DNA from: Prorocentrum cordatum
Taxonomy: Eukaryota > Sar > Dinophyceae > Prorocentrales > Prorocentraceae
Direction of reading: 5' to 3'
Assembly: GCA_963575745.1 (NCBI GenBank)
Contig: CAUYUJ010014632.1
Location: forward strand, 188,001-252,000
Length of the DNA stretch: 64,000 bases
The notes below the pieces were generated by a model. The model ran no database searches, was not told where the DNA came from, and saw only the letters and a program-made list of their open reading frames with translations. Positions within the stretch are counted from its first letter, which is position 1, and each line of letters opens with the position of its first letter. Below are positions 29,014-39,825 of the stretch, one piece after another. Both the position numbers and the translations under genes were made by a program.

Positions 29014-30649
29014 TATATATATATATAACAGTATGCGGTAACATGTTTTGCTCTAGCGTAGCACTTTTTCACGAAGCCCTTGTAAAAAATGAGACGAAGT
29101 GCACACGCGCCGGTCGTCGCGCGCGCATGCCGAAATCCTTCAAAAACCTTCGGTGCGGGAAGGATGTCGCAATCGAGTTCCCGAAGAACATACAAAAACA
29201 CAGGGTTTCGCAACACAGAGCTGCTAAACGAAACTTCCGCGAAAGCTCTTGCGAAATCGTAAAAAAAACCATAAGTTTATCAAGATGTTCACAAAATGCT
29301 ACCAAACGGGCTTCGCGCGCGCTCATGTCGAAATCTGTCGAACGCCCTTGCGCGTGTGCATCGCGAGAATCCTCTGCAAAAAACGGGACGAAGGGCAAAC
29401 GCGCGCGTCGTCGCGCGCGAATGCCGAAAACCTTCAACCCTTCGGTTTCGGAAGGATTTCAAAATCGTGTGTCCAAAAAACCTACAAAAACACACGGTTT
29501 CGCAACACGGATTTTCAACAAAAGCGTGCCCGCGCGCTCGTGCGTCGTCGTCGTCGTCGTTGTCGCCGTCCTCCCTCCTCCCGCGTCGTTGTCGTCGTCG
29601 TCGACGTCGCCTACGTCGTCCTCTGTCTTTCCTCGTGTTCGTCGTCGTCGTCCTCTTTGGCGTCGTGGTCGTTTCCGTCGTCGTTGTCGCCGTGGTCGTC
29701 CTTCCTCCTCCTCCCTCGTCGTCGTCGTCCGTCGTCGGCGTCTCGTCGTCGTCCCTCCTATTTCGTCGCCGTCGTCGTCGTCGTCGTCGTCTTCCCTCCT
29801 GTCTCGTCGTTGTCGTCGTCGGCGTCGCCGTCCTCCCTCCTTTTTCGTCGTTCGCGTCGTCGCCGTCCTCCTTCCTCTCTCGTCGTTGTCGTTGTCGCCG
29901 TCGTCGTCCTCCCTGGTCAGTCGTCGTCGTCGTCGTCGTTTTCGTTAGTGACGTCGTCGTCGTCTTCGTCGTCGGCGTCGGCGTCGTCGTCGTCGTCGTC
30001 GTCGGTCTCGGCGTCGTCGTCGTCGTCGGCGTCGTCGTCGTCGTCCTCGTCGTCGGCATCGGCGTCGCCGTCGTCGGCGTCGTCATCGTCGTCGTCGTCG
30101 GCGTCGGCGTCGTCGTCGTCGGCGTCGTCATTGTCGTCGTCGGTGTCGCCGCCGTCGTCGTGGTCGTCATCGTCGTCGGCGTTGTCGTCGCCGTCGTCGT
30201 CGTCGGCGTCGTCATCGTCGTCGGCGTCGTCGTCGCCGTCGTCGGCGTCGTCATCGTCGTCGTCGTCGGTCTCGGCGTCGTCGTCGTCGTCGGCGTCGTC
30301 ATTGTCGTCGTCGGTGTCGCCGCCATCGTCGTCGTCGTCGTCGTCATTGTCGTCGTCGTCGTCGAAGTCGTCGGAGCCGTCGTCGGTGTCGTCGTAGTCG
30401 TCGTCGGCGACGTCTTCGGCGTCGTTGTTGTCGCTGTCGTCGTCGGCGTCGCTGTCGTCGCCAAGAGCCATGTGGTATCCACCGTCGTGGTCTGAAGATG
30501 TTTTGCGACCAAGTTGCGGGTGGGAGGGTGGGATGTTTGCACTAGCAGTGGAGAGGACAGCTTCAAGACAGTCGAAAAGGATTGCACTACATAGATCCTT
30601 CCATCTCGAATGCATAACGTAGATTCTCCGCTTTTTCTGAAACAGTGGT
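28738..30649 (+). repeat. Tandem array unit 3 (~1.9 kb)
   Basis: Same order. An extra (AAT)n (28972-29012) lies beside the (TA)n. The (CGT)n block is expanded to about 29545-30470. The 'ACCAAGTTGCGGGTGGG' block recurs at 30510. Confidence 0.88.
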
Positions 30650-32415
30650 AGGTTCTACCCCAGCACCTGGAATTCACGGCCCCCGCTTCCGTAATGCAAT
30701 TTACATACGATCGTGCCCCATCGTCCATCCTAAACCCTAAACCTGAGCTCGTGTCATCCCAGGCAGTCCAATATCCGCCCCACCTCAACCTCAATGACAA
30801 ATTCATCATGCGCTCTCTCGTCTGCACAGAGCCACGCGTTTGCAGAACAGCCCTTGTTCCACAAAAAGGAATGGGAACCGAAATGAACACGCGCGCGTAA
30901 GTCGACACGCATGCCGAAAACCTTCAAACCGTCGGTGCCGTAAGGACAACAAAATGGAGTGCCCCGAACAATATCAACACACGGCTTCGCAGCAACACTT
31001 TTCAAACAAGGTTTGCGCTCGGGCTCTTGCGGTTTGTCCTTATTGTTGTATGTATGTTTATATGTTGTGGCACTAAACAGCACGAGTATCCTAAACTGTT
31101 TGTGGCCTGCTACCGAACGGGCCTATCGCGCGAGCGTGTTGGCATCGCTCGGACGCGTTTGCGCGCGAGCTGTAACAGTCATCTTTCGCAGCGCAACTGA
31201 GACAAAGTGCGCACGTGCGTGTCGTCGCGAGCGCATGCTGCATTATTTCAGGAACCTTGGATTCCGTTTCGAGTGCGCATGGCCCACACAGCTCGGACAC
31301 AATCATCAGCAGCGAGAGTGGTACCGGCAAAGCAAACTCGCTGCATACCTTTGACGGGTTGCGGCTGGTCGCTTTGCCACAGGCGTGTCTGTTCCCGCGC
31401 CCCCTTCTGCTGCAGGCTGGTCACCGCGCTGTTCATCCCTTCAACGTGCTGCAGGAGCACGTGCAGGAGCACGTGCCGGATTCCGTAGAGGTTTCAAAAT
31501 CGAATATCCCGACAACATATAACAGCACGCTAGTTGGCAACATCCGTGCGCAAGAAATACTGGCGGTCGCGCCCCTTGTGAACCTTCTTAAAAACCAATC
31601 GGTTTTTTTCGGGCAGGCGGGCCCCTCGCCTCGCAGGTCGGGATAGCTCAAACGCCCTTGCGCGCATGCTGGGAGGGGCACGATCCATGCCAAATAATAC
31701 TTTTTCTTCTCCTTCTTCCCCCATTAAGCCAACATGCCAATGGTGGTGCCCAACCGCATGCACGAGGCAAACCAGGACTCACGCGAGGGCCAACCTGCAA
31801 TAGGCGAGCCAACACGCGAACCCTTGGCCTGTGCAGAGAAAGTGAAAATGACTTCGCGGGCCAAATAATACTATGCGGGCCGCCTTCGCGCGTCGGTCGG
31901 GCGCGCATGTCGAGTTCCTTCCAGCAACTTCATCACCGAAGCGGGGACGCCGCCACCGCCGTCGGCGTGATCAGCATCGGCGCCGTCAGTGGAGTGGCAG
32001 CGCGGCCGTCGCTGCCACACCATCGCCGCCAGCATCGCTACTTGTCACCATCATCGCGTCTACCCTTGCCGGCGTTGCAACGGCACCTTGCCCGCCCAAC
32101 TGTGTGCCGTCCACCGTTGCCATCGATATCGCGCCTGCCGCTGTCGACTTTGCCACGATGTTGTCGACGTCGCCCGCTCGCGCTGAAGTCCCCCTTGGGA
32201 AATGCACAACGGTCAGCGCCACCGCAGCCGCGTCGGTTGCGCCAAACGAGCTAGCCGCTGCGAGCGCGAGCCTGTGCGGGCTAGCGTGGCCGCAGACATG
32301 CACCAGCCTACACCAATCGCCCATCGCAATCGCCGCCGAATGGGTTTTGCAAACCAAGTTGCGGGTGGGTGCGGTGTGATTGCGCGAGTTAGCAACTCAC
32401 TGTTTCATTGGTGAC
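30650..32415 (+). repeat. Tandem array unit 4, strongly diverged
   Basis: Recognisable blocks: 'CGTCCATCCTAAA' (30721), 'AACACGCGCGCGTAAGTCG' with 'GCCGAAAACCTTCAAA' (30885-30930), 'GCTACCGAACGGGC' (31110), degenerate CGN-rich DNA at 31950-32220, and 'GCAAACCAAGTTGCGGGTGG' (32349). Some intervals (about 31270-31640) have no match. Confidence 0.65.
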
Positions 32416-32600
32416 TTGCACGAAACGGTTCGCCCTCGGGGTGTGCAAATTACAAATGTCTTCCGATCGTTCATCCTGAATCTGGACACGCATCACTCAA
32501 GCCCAACAAGCATCCCCCCATCATCTGCGAAAACATGGTATATGCGCGCACACACGTTTGACAAATATCATCAATATCAAAACACCCCTTGCAAACGTGA
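32416..32600 (+). repeat. Tandem array unit 5, truncated and decayed
   Basis: 'CGATCGTTCATCCTGAATC' and 'CAAGCATCCCCCC' correspond to the 'CCATCCTAAAT...GGTATCCCCCC' blocks. Nothing recognisable afterwards. Confidence 0.5.
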
Positions 32601-33170
32601 TCGGCCCAAGCACCCAGAACCAGTAATTTAGAAACGCGATGCGTGGTTATGTTTCGAGACACCAGGTTCGGCTACACACAATTGCAATGCTGAGGCTATC
32701 GATCGCGACACACCGTGCCAGAGTCTATGCTGTGCTGTGCCGTGCCGAAATCAGATGCGTCATGCCGCAATGAATTGCGTTGTGCCATAGAGCGTTATGG
32801 ACCAAGTCGCCCTTGGTCTCCGATTCCGGGCCGACACGGTTTGGATCTTAAGCTCGAGCTGTCTCAACGCATAGCTGGCCAAAAACTGGTTGCAATCGAA
32901 ACGTGTGGAACGCTCAGTCAGCGCGAGCTCAGGATCCGACTCAATGCCGAAGCGGGACGACACGACACGGGGCGCAGGGCGCACGGGCGCGCCACGGAAT
33001 GCGCAGGAATGTGCAAGGGGCGCGCACGGGGATGCGCCAGTTCAGTTCAGTTGGGGCGGTATCAGCCCACAAGGGACGTGACAAGGGACGCGCCACAGAA
33101 CGGGCACGGACAACGCCAGGGGACGCGCCGGTTGGAGGACGTGTGTCCCGTTCTGGGGCGTTGGGAACCC
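32601..33170. other. No gene recognised
   Basis: One plus frame is open for 214 codons (32715-33359) but shows no domain. Short repeats of 'GGGACGCGCCA'/'GGGGATGCGCCAG' occupy 32990-33135. Confidence 0.35.
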
Positions 33171-34212
33171 ATGAGATGTCACGTGTCCAGGCCACTCAAG
33201 GACGGATTTCTCACATGTGGTAATGCAAACACGGGGGGTCCAACATGGGACTACCATGTTAGATACTTCCCTGGGTGGTATAGACGCGTGAGAACAGTGG
33301 TTCCAGATCAGGACAACCATGTTCGACCCCCCCCCCTCTTGCGTGGCCTGGACACATGAAACATACACACACACGGTTCCAGCTCGGGACCACCATTTCG
33401 ATACCGCCGTGGGCGGCCTCGACACGTAAGAAACACGTGGCTCCAGCTCGTGGATATCCACCTGGGCAGCCCGAACACGTGAACATATTTGTGTCCAACT
33501 CCTGACCCCAATGCTGGTTACCCCAGTGGGGGATCTGGACAATCACCAGCCGAAGAAACTGTCATATTATTCCAGGTTGGTGTATGGATCTCGACTCGGT
33601 GTGGCTCTTGTGGCCCCCTTCGCTGGGCGCGCCCAGACGACCACATGTTATATACCCCCCATCGGGTGGCCCGCACACGTAAGAGAAAGCATGTGGTTCC
33701 AGAACGGGACACGCGAAAACAAAGTGTTCCAGCTCCGGGCCACCACGTGGCTCAAGCTCGAGATCACCATGTTAGCTATCCCAATCGATGTCCTAGACAC
33801 GTAAAAACACCAGGGTCCACCCTTGAGCAGGGACCGACCGTCCCGGCATTCCTGTAGTCCTACCACGAAATGTTCTTAGAACCCAGAAATGATCTAAGAA
33901 CCGAAACAATGATCTTAGACCAGTAACCCGATGTGTGAAAACAAAACACTGCCAGCCAGGATCGTTCTAAGAATACTCCGTGCTAACCACACAAGGCTCT
34001 TAGAACCTTGTTTGGTGGGCCTATCGGCGAACCAGGACGCTTCGCCACTGCTTGACACCCCGGGACCACCAGGTTAGGTACCCCAATGGGTGGCCTGGAC
34101 CGGTGGAAGCAGGTGGCCCCAGCTCGGGGCCGCCCGGCTCGATACCCCTCAGGGTGGCCCGGGCACGTGGGACGGAGTGGTTCCAGCTCGGGGCCACCAT
34201 CTTAGATTGAAG
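33171..34212 (+). repeat. Degenerate ~75-bp minisatellite
   Basis: Phrases like 'GGTTCCAGCTCGGG', 'CCACCATGTTAGATACCCC' and 'GGTGGCC.GGACACGT' recur at least ten times (e.g. 33300, 33380, 33440, 33510, 33660, 33740, 34070, 34150), with a further trace near 34390. Units are diverged and spacing is irregular. A TTCTTAGAACC-rich interval (33865-34010) interrupts it. Confidence 0.7.
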
Positions 34213-34215
34213 GGG

Positions 34216-34370
34216 AACTGGGACGCACAAGCACATAGACACAAGTCACCAGATTCCCTGTATTTCCCCATATTTGCTAGGTTTCTGTCTTCCCCCCCCC
34301 CACTTCCCATATTTTCCAAAATGTTCTGGGGAATCGACGATGAATTGTGTCTGTGTGTTTTTTCTCCTGA
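34216..34370. mobile_element. ACACAGACACAA-terminal element, copy 1 of 3
   Basis: Left 'AAGCACATAGACACAA' and right 'TTGTGTCTGTGTGTTTTTTC' are inverted. The shared interior is 'CTGTCTTCCCCCCCCC' then 'CTTCCCATATTTTCC' and 'GGGAATCGACGA'. Other copies: 40593-40731 and 54811-54954. Confidence 0.72.
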
Positions 34371-35024
34371 TAGATGCTTCGCTGGGTGGCCTGGACACGT
34401 GACAATGCGCGGCCCTAGCTCGGGCCACCACGCTGTAGATACCCCGGGGGGCGGATCTCGAACATCTCGAGCCGAAGACTATGCGTCGACTCCCTGCACG
34501 TCTGGTGTCGCTGTACTGATATTCGAAAACGTGGGGCCAATGCGAACTGCCCTGGCAACGGAGCGAGCCGCTGCACGGAACCGGGGCACACCTGCGCGCT
34601 TCCTCGAGGGGGCCGACCCCCCTCCCCCCCCCCCAGGCGGCGAGCCCCCTCCCACTTGTCGTGGCCCCCTTCCTGTGGGCAGACCAGGGCCCGGGCGCTC
34701 AGACGTGAGACGCCTGCCCGGCATCGACGACGCATCGCCGAGCGATCGGCGATGGGCCCCCGATGCTTAGCGAAACCGCACGCTCCAAGGCGGAATTGGG
34801 GGCCCAGGCCACGATCGGCGATCAGCGGGCGACGGCGGGTCGATGATGCCCCCGCCCCCAAGGCGAGTCCCCCCCCCTTGTCGTTGCCCCTGGCCTGTGC
34901 GCAGAACTGGGCGCCTCGCCACTGCTTGACCCCCACGCGCCCCCCCCCCCCCCGACGGCGGAGCGCCTCAAACTGCAACGGCGGCGGCCGAGACGCCCTG
35001 GCCGCGCGGCGCGGCGGGCGAGGG
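34371..35024. other. No gene recognised
   Basis: GC-rich; contains 'CATCGCCGAGCGATCGGCGATGGG'-like short palindromes (about 34730 and again near 34815). Similar 'GATCGGCCATGGGCCCCCGA' wording occurs at 52378. Confidence 0.35.
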
Positions 35025-35530
35025 TTCCTCCTCCTGCCACTCCTCCTCCTCCTCATCATCTTCCTTCTCCACCGCCTCCCTTCTCCCTCCCTCCTCCCTT
35101 CTACTCCTCCCTCCTCCTCCTCCTCATCCTCCTTCTCCTCCTCCTCCTCCCCCCCTTCTCCCTCCTCCCTCCTCCCTCCTCCCTCCTCCCTCCTCCCTCC
35201 CCCCTCCCCCCTTATCCCACCTCCCTAGTTCCTCCTCTCCTCCCTCCCACCTCCTCCTCGTCCTCCTCCTTCTGCCTCCCCCGCCTCCTCCTCCTCCTCC
35301 TTCTGCTCCTCCTCCTCCTCCTCCTGCTCCTCCACCTCCTTCTCCTCATCTGCCCATTCCTCCTCCTCATCCTTTCCGACCTCCTCGTCTTCACCTTTAT
35401 CCTCTTCCTTCTGCTCCCCCTCCTCCTACCCCTCCGCCGTTCTCCTCTTTGTTCCTCCGCTTCCCCTCTCCTCCTTGTCCTAATCCTCCTCCTCTTCCTC
35501 CTCCTCCTCCTCCGCCGCCCCATCTCCTTT
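35025..35530 (+). repeat. Pyrimidine tract (CTC/CTT/CCC)n, 500 bp
   Basis: Imperfect TCC repeat with CTT, ATC and CAC interruptions, almost free of purine runs on the plus strand. Confidence 0.92.
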
Positions 35531-35608
35531 CTCCTTGTGAATAACTCCTCCCTGTCGCACCCCTAGGCCAATCGAAAGGGCGGGCCGGACGTTTCGGCTG
35601 AGGCACCC

Positions 35609-35971
35609 TTACCATGTATGAGCCTGAGGCTTAGAAGCTAGCAACAGTTCGACAGGTGGACGGCGGGCCGCTTCCAAAATGTAGCTCTCGCCTTGGCGCC
35701 CACGCACTATCATCTTACAAATAAGCAAGGGCGTCAAGGATTGATGGCAGATGGTTTTCAACATGCGGCAGGTTCCCATTTTGTTATTGTACCGACCTCT
35801 TGGCCGCTGGTTTCCCCCAGCAGTGGGGGCGGCCCCAAAAAGTGCTTCCTCACTGCCACTTTCCAAAGGAAACCCATTAGTAAGGGAGTTCCTTTTGAAT
35901 TCCTGATAAAAGGGGCCCAAACAATGAATTTATTATTTCAGCCCCTCGTTTTATCATGGATGCTTATTTGA
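35609..35971. other. Moderate-GC island open on both strands
   Basis: Lower GC than its surroundings and free of low-complexity sequence. The minus frame (103 codons, 35920-35609) contains 'FKRNSLTNGFPLESGSEEA'. The plus frame (92 codons, 35693-35971) contains 'GKPKKCFLTATF'-like sequence. Neither is recognised. It could be an exon, a plastid- or mitochondrion-derived fragment, or chance. Confidence 0.3.
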
Positions 35972-36064
35972 GCATGTTCATTCTTGGGCTTGGTTAGGCT
36001 CAATGTTCTCTTTTTGTAGTCGGGCCGTTGGCCCTAGACTGGAGGGGCGACGAGCAGGAAGGGC

Positions 36065-36580
36065 CGGAGGAGGAGGAGGAGGAGGAGGAGGAGGAGGAGG
36101 AGCGTTTCGCCTTGGAAACACTCACATAAGCGGGATGTTGATTACGACGCTGGCTCTCAAGTGTGAAGTTCTCGCCTGGGACATCCTCCGAAAATGATAT
36201 GCTCGAGATCGGGCGTCGGAAAGCCAACATGGTGTGAAGGAGCTTTTCCCTTGACACATCCTCACAAGATGGGGATGTTGAAGGACTTGTTTGCATGACG
36301 ACGTCATTAAACGAACATGAAGCTTTCGCCTGGGGCATCCTCCTAACATGAGATGATGCAGATCGATCGTCGTATATCTAATATCGTGCGGGGGGGAATG
36401 CGTTTCGCATGGGGCATCCTCTCACGCTGTTGAAGGAATGGTTGTTCGACGTAGGTCAAACATGTGGTTGTTTGTTGGAGATCGGGCTTCGAAGATGCAA
36501 GATTGTGTGGAGGAGCGTTTCGCCTGAGACATTCTCACAAATGATGATGTTAGAGGACTGTCATACGACGGTGGCGACAG
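36065..36580 (+). repeat. Degenerate ~110-130-bp tandem repeat
   Basis: After a short (GGA)n (36065-36102), 'GTTTCGCCT.GGACA.(C/T)CTC' recurs at about 36103, 36166, 36307, 36400 and 36520. Each is followed by 'GATG(A/T)TG..GG'-type wording and 'GATCGGGC(G/T)TCG'. A diverged array of about five units. Confidence 0.6.
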
Positions 36581-36601
36581 ATAGGGATTTGTTTCGCCCA
36601 A

Positions 36602-36809
36602 TCGGCGGCCAGTCTAGGGGGGGAAGTGACGAGGGGACGGGCCTTCTCAGAAGGCTCGGAAGTCCCCATGCGTCCCGAGAAGTTCTCCAAGCCTTCTCTG
36701 AAGACGCAGTACAACTTCTTCGAAGGACAGGAAGTGCTTCTGAGAAGCCCCGCAGCCTTCTGAGAAGGCCTCCTCCTTCTCACTGCCCCCCCTCGCTCGC
36801 TCGCCGCCG
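36602..36809. mobile_element. GGCGGCGAG-terminal palindromic element, copy 3
   Basis: 'CGGCGGCCAGTCTAGGGGGG' start and 'CCCCCCCTCGCTCGCTCGCC' end. 'CCTTCTCAGAAGGCTCGGAA' on the left is mirrored by 'GCCTTCTGAGAAGGCC' on the right. Confidence 0.75.
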
Positions 36810-36892
36810 AGACTTGTTCGACCACAGCCCTCAGAGACGGAGTCAAAGACGACGTAGCGGACAAACAAGTCAACATCGTGAAAGAACACGCC

Positions 36893-36967
36893 CGTCGCCC
36901 CAAAACCCATCTTCCTGCGTCCTGTTGCAAACCGGATCGATCTGTGAGGGTCCAAAGCCCGAGAAAT
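36893..36967 (+). repeat. Dispersed ~80-bp repeat, copy 1 of 2
   Basis: 'CCAAAACCCATCTTCCTGCG' and 'CCGGATCGATCTGTGAGGGT' match 41876-41980 on the opposite strand. Confidence 0.6.
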
Positions 36968-37160
36968 GACGAAAACGACATCGCCGATACCGTGCCGATG
37001 TTTCCCACCCTGAGCCGGCCCCCCCCCGGCGCTGCCCCTCACGGAAGGGTGCTCGGGGGCATCCCAGGCTGAGCCCCGCGGCGCCCTGATGCGAGGGTGG
37101 CGGTGCGCTCTTGCCGAGGCGGCGCGGGACCAGAAGACAAAAAAATGGCATGAGAATAAA

Positions 37161-37299
37161 CTTTGGGCGCTCCGCGCGGATTTCTTGGATCTGCGCTGGG
37201 CCCCCCTCCCTGGCGCGCAGAGCGCGCCAGGGGCGGCGCCGGAAGCGCTGCCAGGAGGGCCCAGCGCGGATCCCAGAAATCCGCTCGGAACGCCAAAAG
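37161..37299. mobile_element. H1 hairpin element, copy d
   Basis: Outer block of the 'TTTGGGCGCTCCG' type, mirrored as 'CGGAACGCCAAAAG' (so the arms pair despite differing from copies b, c, e). Apical hairpins GGCGCGC-AGA-GCGCGCC and GGCGGCGCCGGAAGCGCTGCC. Confidence 0.85.
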
Positions 37300-37356
37300 T
37301 CCAGTTTAAGGGTTTGTATTGTTCGATGGGCTCCTTGTCCACCACCAATGCCACAA

Positions 37357-37535
37357 GCAGGAGAGGGAGGCGGAGGAGGCGGAGGAGGAGGAGAAGGAGG
37401 AGTAGGAGGAGGGAGAGAAGGGGAAAGGGAAGGAGGGAGAGGAGGAGGAGAAGGAGGAGGAGGAGAAGGAGGCGGAGGAGGGGGGGAGGGGGAAGAGGAG
37501 GAGAAAGAGGAGGCGGAGGAGCAGGAGGACCTCCT
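37357..37535 (+). repeat. Purine tract (GGA/GGC)n
   Basis: Interrupted GGA repeat. It faces a 500-bp (CCT)n at 37693-38200 in inverted complementarity. Confidence 0.93.
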
Positions 37536-37692
37536 CATCCTCCCTTCTCCCCCGCCCTACACCTGGTAGGGTGGTGGAACACTTGCACGTCAGTGATCGA
37601 CTTTTCTCATTGGGGGTGGTCGGGGGCGCCCCTTGCCGAGCTCCGCGGCAGCTCGAACAGCCAAACATGTAGGCGCCATAATCTCTCAAGAA

Positions 37693-38200
37693 CCTCCTCC
37701 TCCTCCTCTCCTCCTCCTCCTCCTCCCACCGCCTCCGCTTTCCGCCTCTCCGCCTCCTCCTCCTCCTCCTCCTCCTCCTCCTCCCTCCTCCTCCTCCTCC
37801 TCCTCCTCCCCTCTCACTCCCCCCTCCTCCTCTCCTCCTCCTCCTCCTCCTCCTCCTCCTCCTCCTCCTCCTCCCTCCGCCTCCTCCTTCCGCCTCCTCC
37901 TCCCGCCTCCTCCCTCCTCTCCTCCTCCTCCACCTCCGCCTCCTCCTCCGCCGCCTCCTCCTCCTCCTCCTCCTCCTCCGCTTCCTCCTCCCCTCCTCCT
38001 CCTCCTCCTTCCTCCCTCCTCCCTCATCCCTCTCCTCCTCCTCCTTCTCTTCCTCCTCCTCCCTCCTCCTCCTCCTCCTCCTCCCTCCCCCGCCTCCTCC
38101 TCCTCCTCCTTCCTCCTCCTCCTCCTCCTCCTCCTCCTCCTCCTCCTCCTCCTCCTCCTCCTCCTCCTCCTCCTCCTCCTCCTCCTCCTCCTCCTCCTCC
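37693..38200 (+). repeat. Pyrimidine tract (CCT)n, 500 bp
   Basis: The longest and purest of the tracts. The final 100 bp is uninterrupted CCT/CTC. Confidence 0.95.
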
Positions 38201-38202
38201 CC

Positions 38203-38624
38203 GTCCGAGCACCCCCCGAGAGGTGCGCGCGAGCGCGCGACGGAGGCGCCAGGACCTCAGGCGCGCGTGGGGCGCGCGCGCCCAACTCCCATGGACCGAT
38301 TTGCCGTCCTGAGCCGTTTCTTCAGATGGCCCCGATGCCCAAAGAGGGCCACATTGGCCGAAAATAGAACGGGACGCCTGGGCCCGTCCGAGCACCTTCC
38401 GAGCGGCGCGGGCGTCCGAGCACCCCCCGAGAGGTGCGCGCGAGCGCGCGACGGAGGCGCCAGGACCTCAGGCGCGCGTGGGGCGCGCGCGCCCAACTCC
38501 CATGGACCGATTTGCCGTCCTGAGCCGTTTCTTCAGATGGCCCCGATGCCCAAAGAGGGCCACATTGGCCGAAAATAGAACGGGACGCCTGGGCCCGTCC
38601 GAGCACCTTCCGAGCGGCGCGGGC
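38203..38624 (+). repeat. Perfect 211-bp tandem duplication
   Basis: Copy 1 38203-38413, copy 2 38414-38624. I could find no difference between them. Each contains 'GAGGTGCGCGCGAGCGCGCG' and 'CCCATGGACCGATTTGCCG'. Diverged relatives of the 'CCGTCCGAGCACC' phrase continue to about 39040. Confidence 0.9.
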
Positions 38625-39185
38625 GCGAGCGATTGAGGCGCGAGGACATCTCAGGGAGGCCTGGGCCCGTCCGAGCCCCCCCCCGAGGGGCGCGCGCGCG
38701 CGGAGGCGCCAAGATCTGAGGCGCGCGGCGGGCGCGCGAGCCCCGTTCCAGGTGGCCACATGCAAACCCTACCCCCGCCCCCCACGATATCTAAGGGGAG
38801 TGGGGGTAGGGTTCACATGCCGCCACCGATTTTTGACGGCCCCGAGGCCCGGTAAGGGCCTCGAGGCCGAAAAGAACGCAGAGCCTCCCGTCAGAGCATT
38901 CTTGCTCACGACTCGAGGGCGTCCGGGAGCGGGAGGCCTGGGCCCGTCCGAGCACCCCCCGAGGGGCGCGCGCGCGCGCGACTGAGGCGCCAGGCTCTCA
39001 GGGCAGCCCGGGCCCGTCCGAGCACCAGGCGAGGGGGCGCGCGCGCGCGCGGGGGCCGCGGGCCCGCCTCCCGGGCACCTCCGGCGCGGCGCTGCCGCCC
39101 CGGCCCGCAGAGTCGGCGGAGGGCGGCTGGCCCTGCGGCCTGGCCCGCGGCGGGGGGGGGGCAGGGGCCAGGCCAGGCGCCGACG
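38625..39185 (+). repeat. Degenerate GC-rich repeats related to the 211-bp unit
   Basis: 'GGGCCCGTCCGAGC' recurs at about 38663, 38940 and 39010, each followed by GCGCGC runs. 'ACCCTACCCCC' at 38768 and 'GGGGGTAGGGTT' at 38802 form a small inverted pair. Confidence 0.6.
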
Positions 39186-39347
39186 CACAGTCGGACTTCC
39201 TTGGGCAGGGCGCGCGAGAGGACACGAGGCCCTTCCGAGGGCCACACTGCCACAGGAATGCAGGAGGCATGGGTCGCGAGGCACAAGACCCAAAGGGGAA
39301 CCTTGATTTGGCAGGGGCGACCTACTAATCCGGGCCGACAGTGCGCC
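39186..39347 (+). repeat. ACAGTCGGAC dispersed repeat, copy 1 of 2
   Basis: 'CGCGAGAGGACACGAGGCCC' through 'GGCATGGGTCGCGAGGCACA' to 'TTGATTTGGCAGGGGCGACC'. It matches 45803-45962 at most positions. Short inverted ends (CAGTCGG/CCGACAG). Confidence 0.8.
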
Positions 39348-39600
39348 CCGGGAGGGGGGGGGGGGGCGGCCTTCTAGTAGGAGCTCGGCTGGGCCGCCGG
39401 AGCGCCGAAACTTCGACGTCGTGGTGCACGATCGCTTCAGGATCCGGGACGTGAATCGTCGCCTTCAGGAGAACAACCCTCCCCAACAATTTGGCCATGG
39501 CACGTTGTGCCAAGGAAGGGCACGCCGGCCTCACACACGCTTGTGCTCAGAGCGGCCTACGGGAGAAGAGATGGGACACGGAAGGACAGGCTAATATCAG

Positions 39601-39737
39601 GTCGGCACGTCCCCCTACAGGCGGATCTGGAAGGAAAGTGAACGAAAGACAATAGTCAGAAATAGTCCAAACATCGCCCCACGATTATTTTTGGGGACCG
39701 TCTTTGAATCGTCCTCCTGTAGAGGGACAGGCCCGAC
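39601..39737. mobile_element. GTCGGGC-terminal MITE, copy 1 of 4
   Basis: Left TIR 'GTCGGCACGTCCCCCTACAG', right 'CTGTAGAGGGACAGGCCCGA'. Interior is A/T-richer with 'AATAGTC'. Copies at 56471, 60908 and 61504 share both ends. Non-coding. Confidence 0.85.
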
Positions 39738-39825
39738 AAAATTGAAGGGGCCCGTGGACACACAAATTCGCCGGCCCAACGGGCCAGAGGCGTGCTAAGA
39801 TCTCCGGTAACTGGTTAACAATTTT

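Noticed and set aside
26680-30908. Frames of 200-540 codons in the CGT/ACG blocks
   Set aside because: Val/Ser/Arg or Asp/Thr-rich repeats from (CGT)n. They cross array-unit boundaries, and competing frames exist on both strands.
37089-38367. 407-codon plus-strand frame
   Set aside because: Poly-Ser/poly-Pro translation of facing GGA and CCT tracts, also covering an H1 hairpin.
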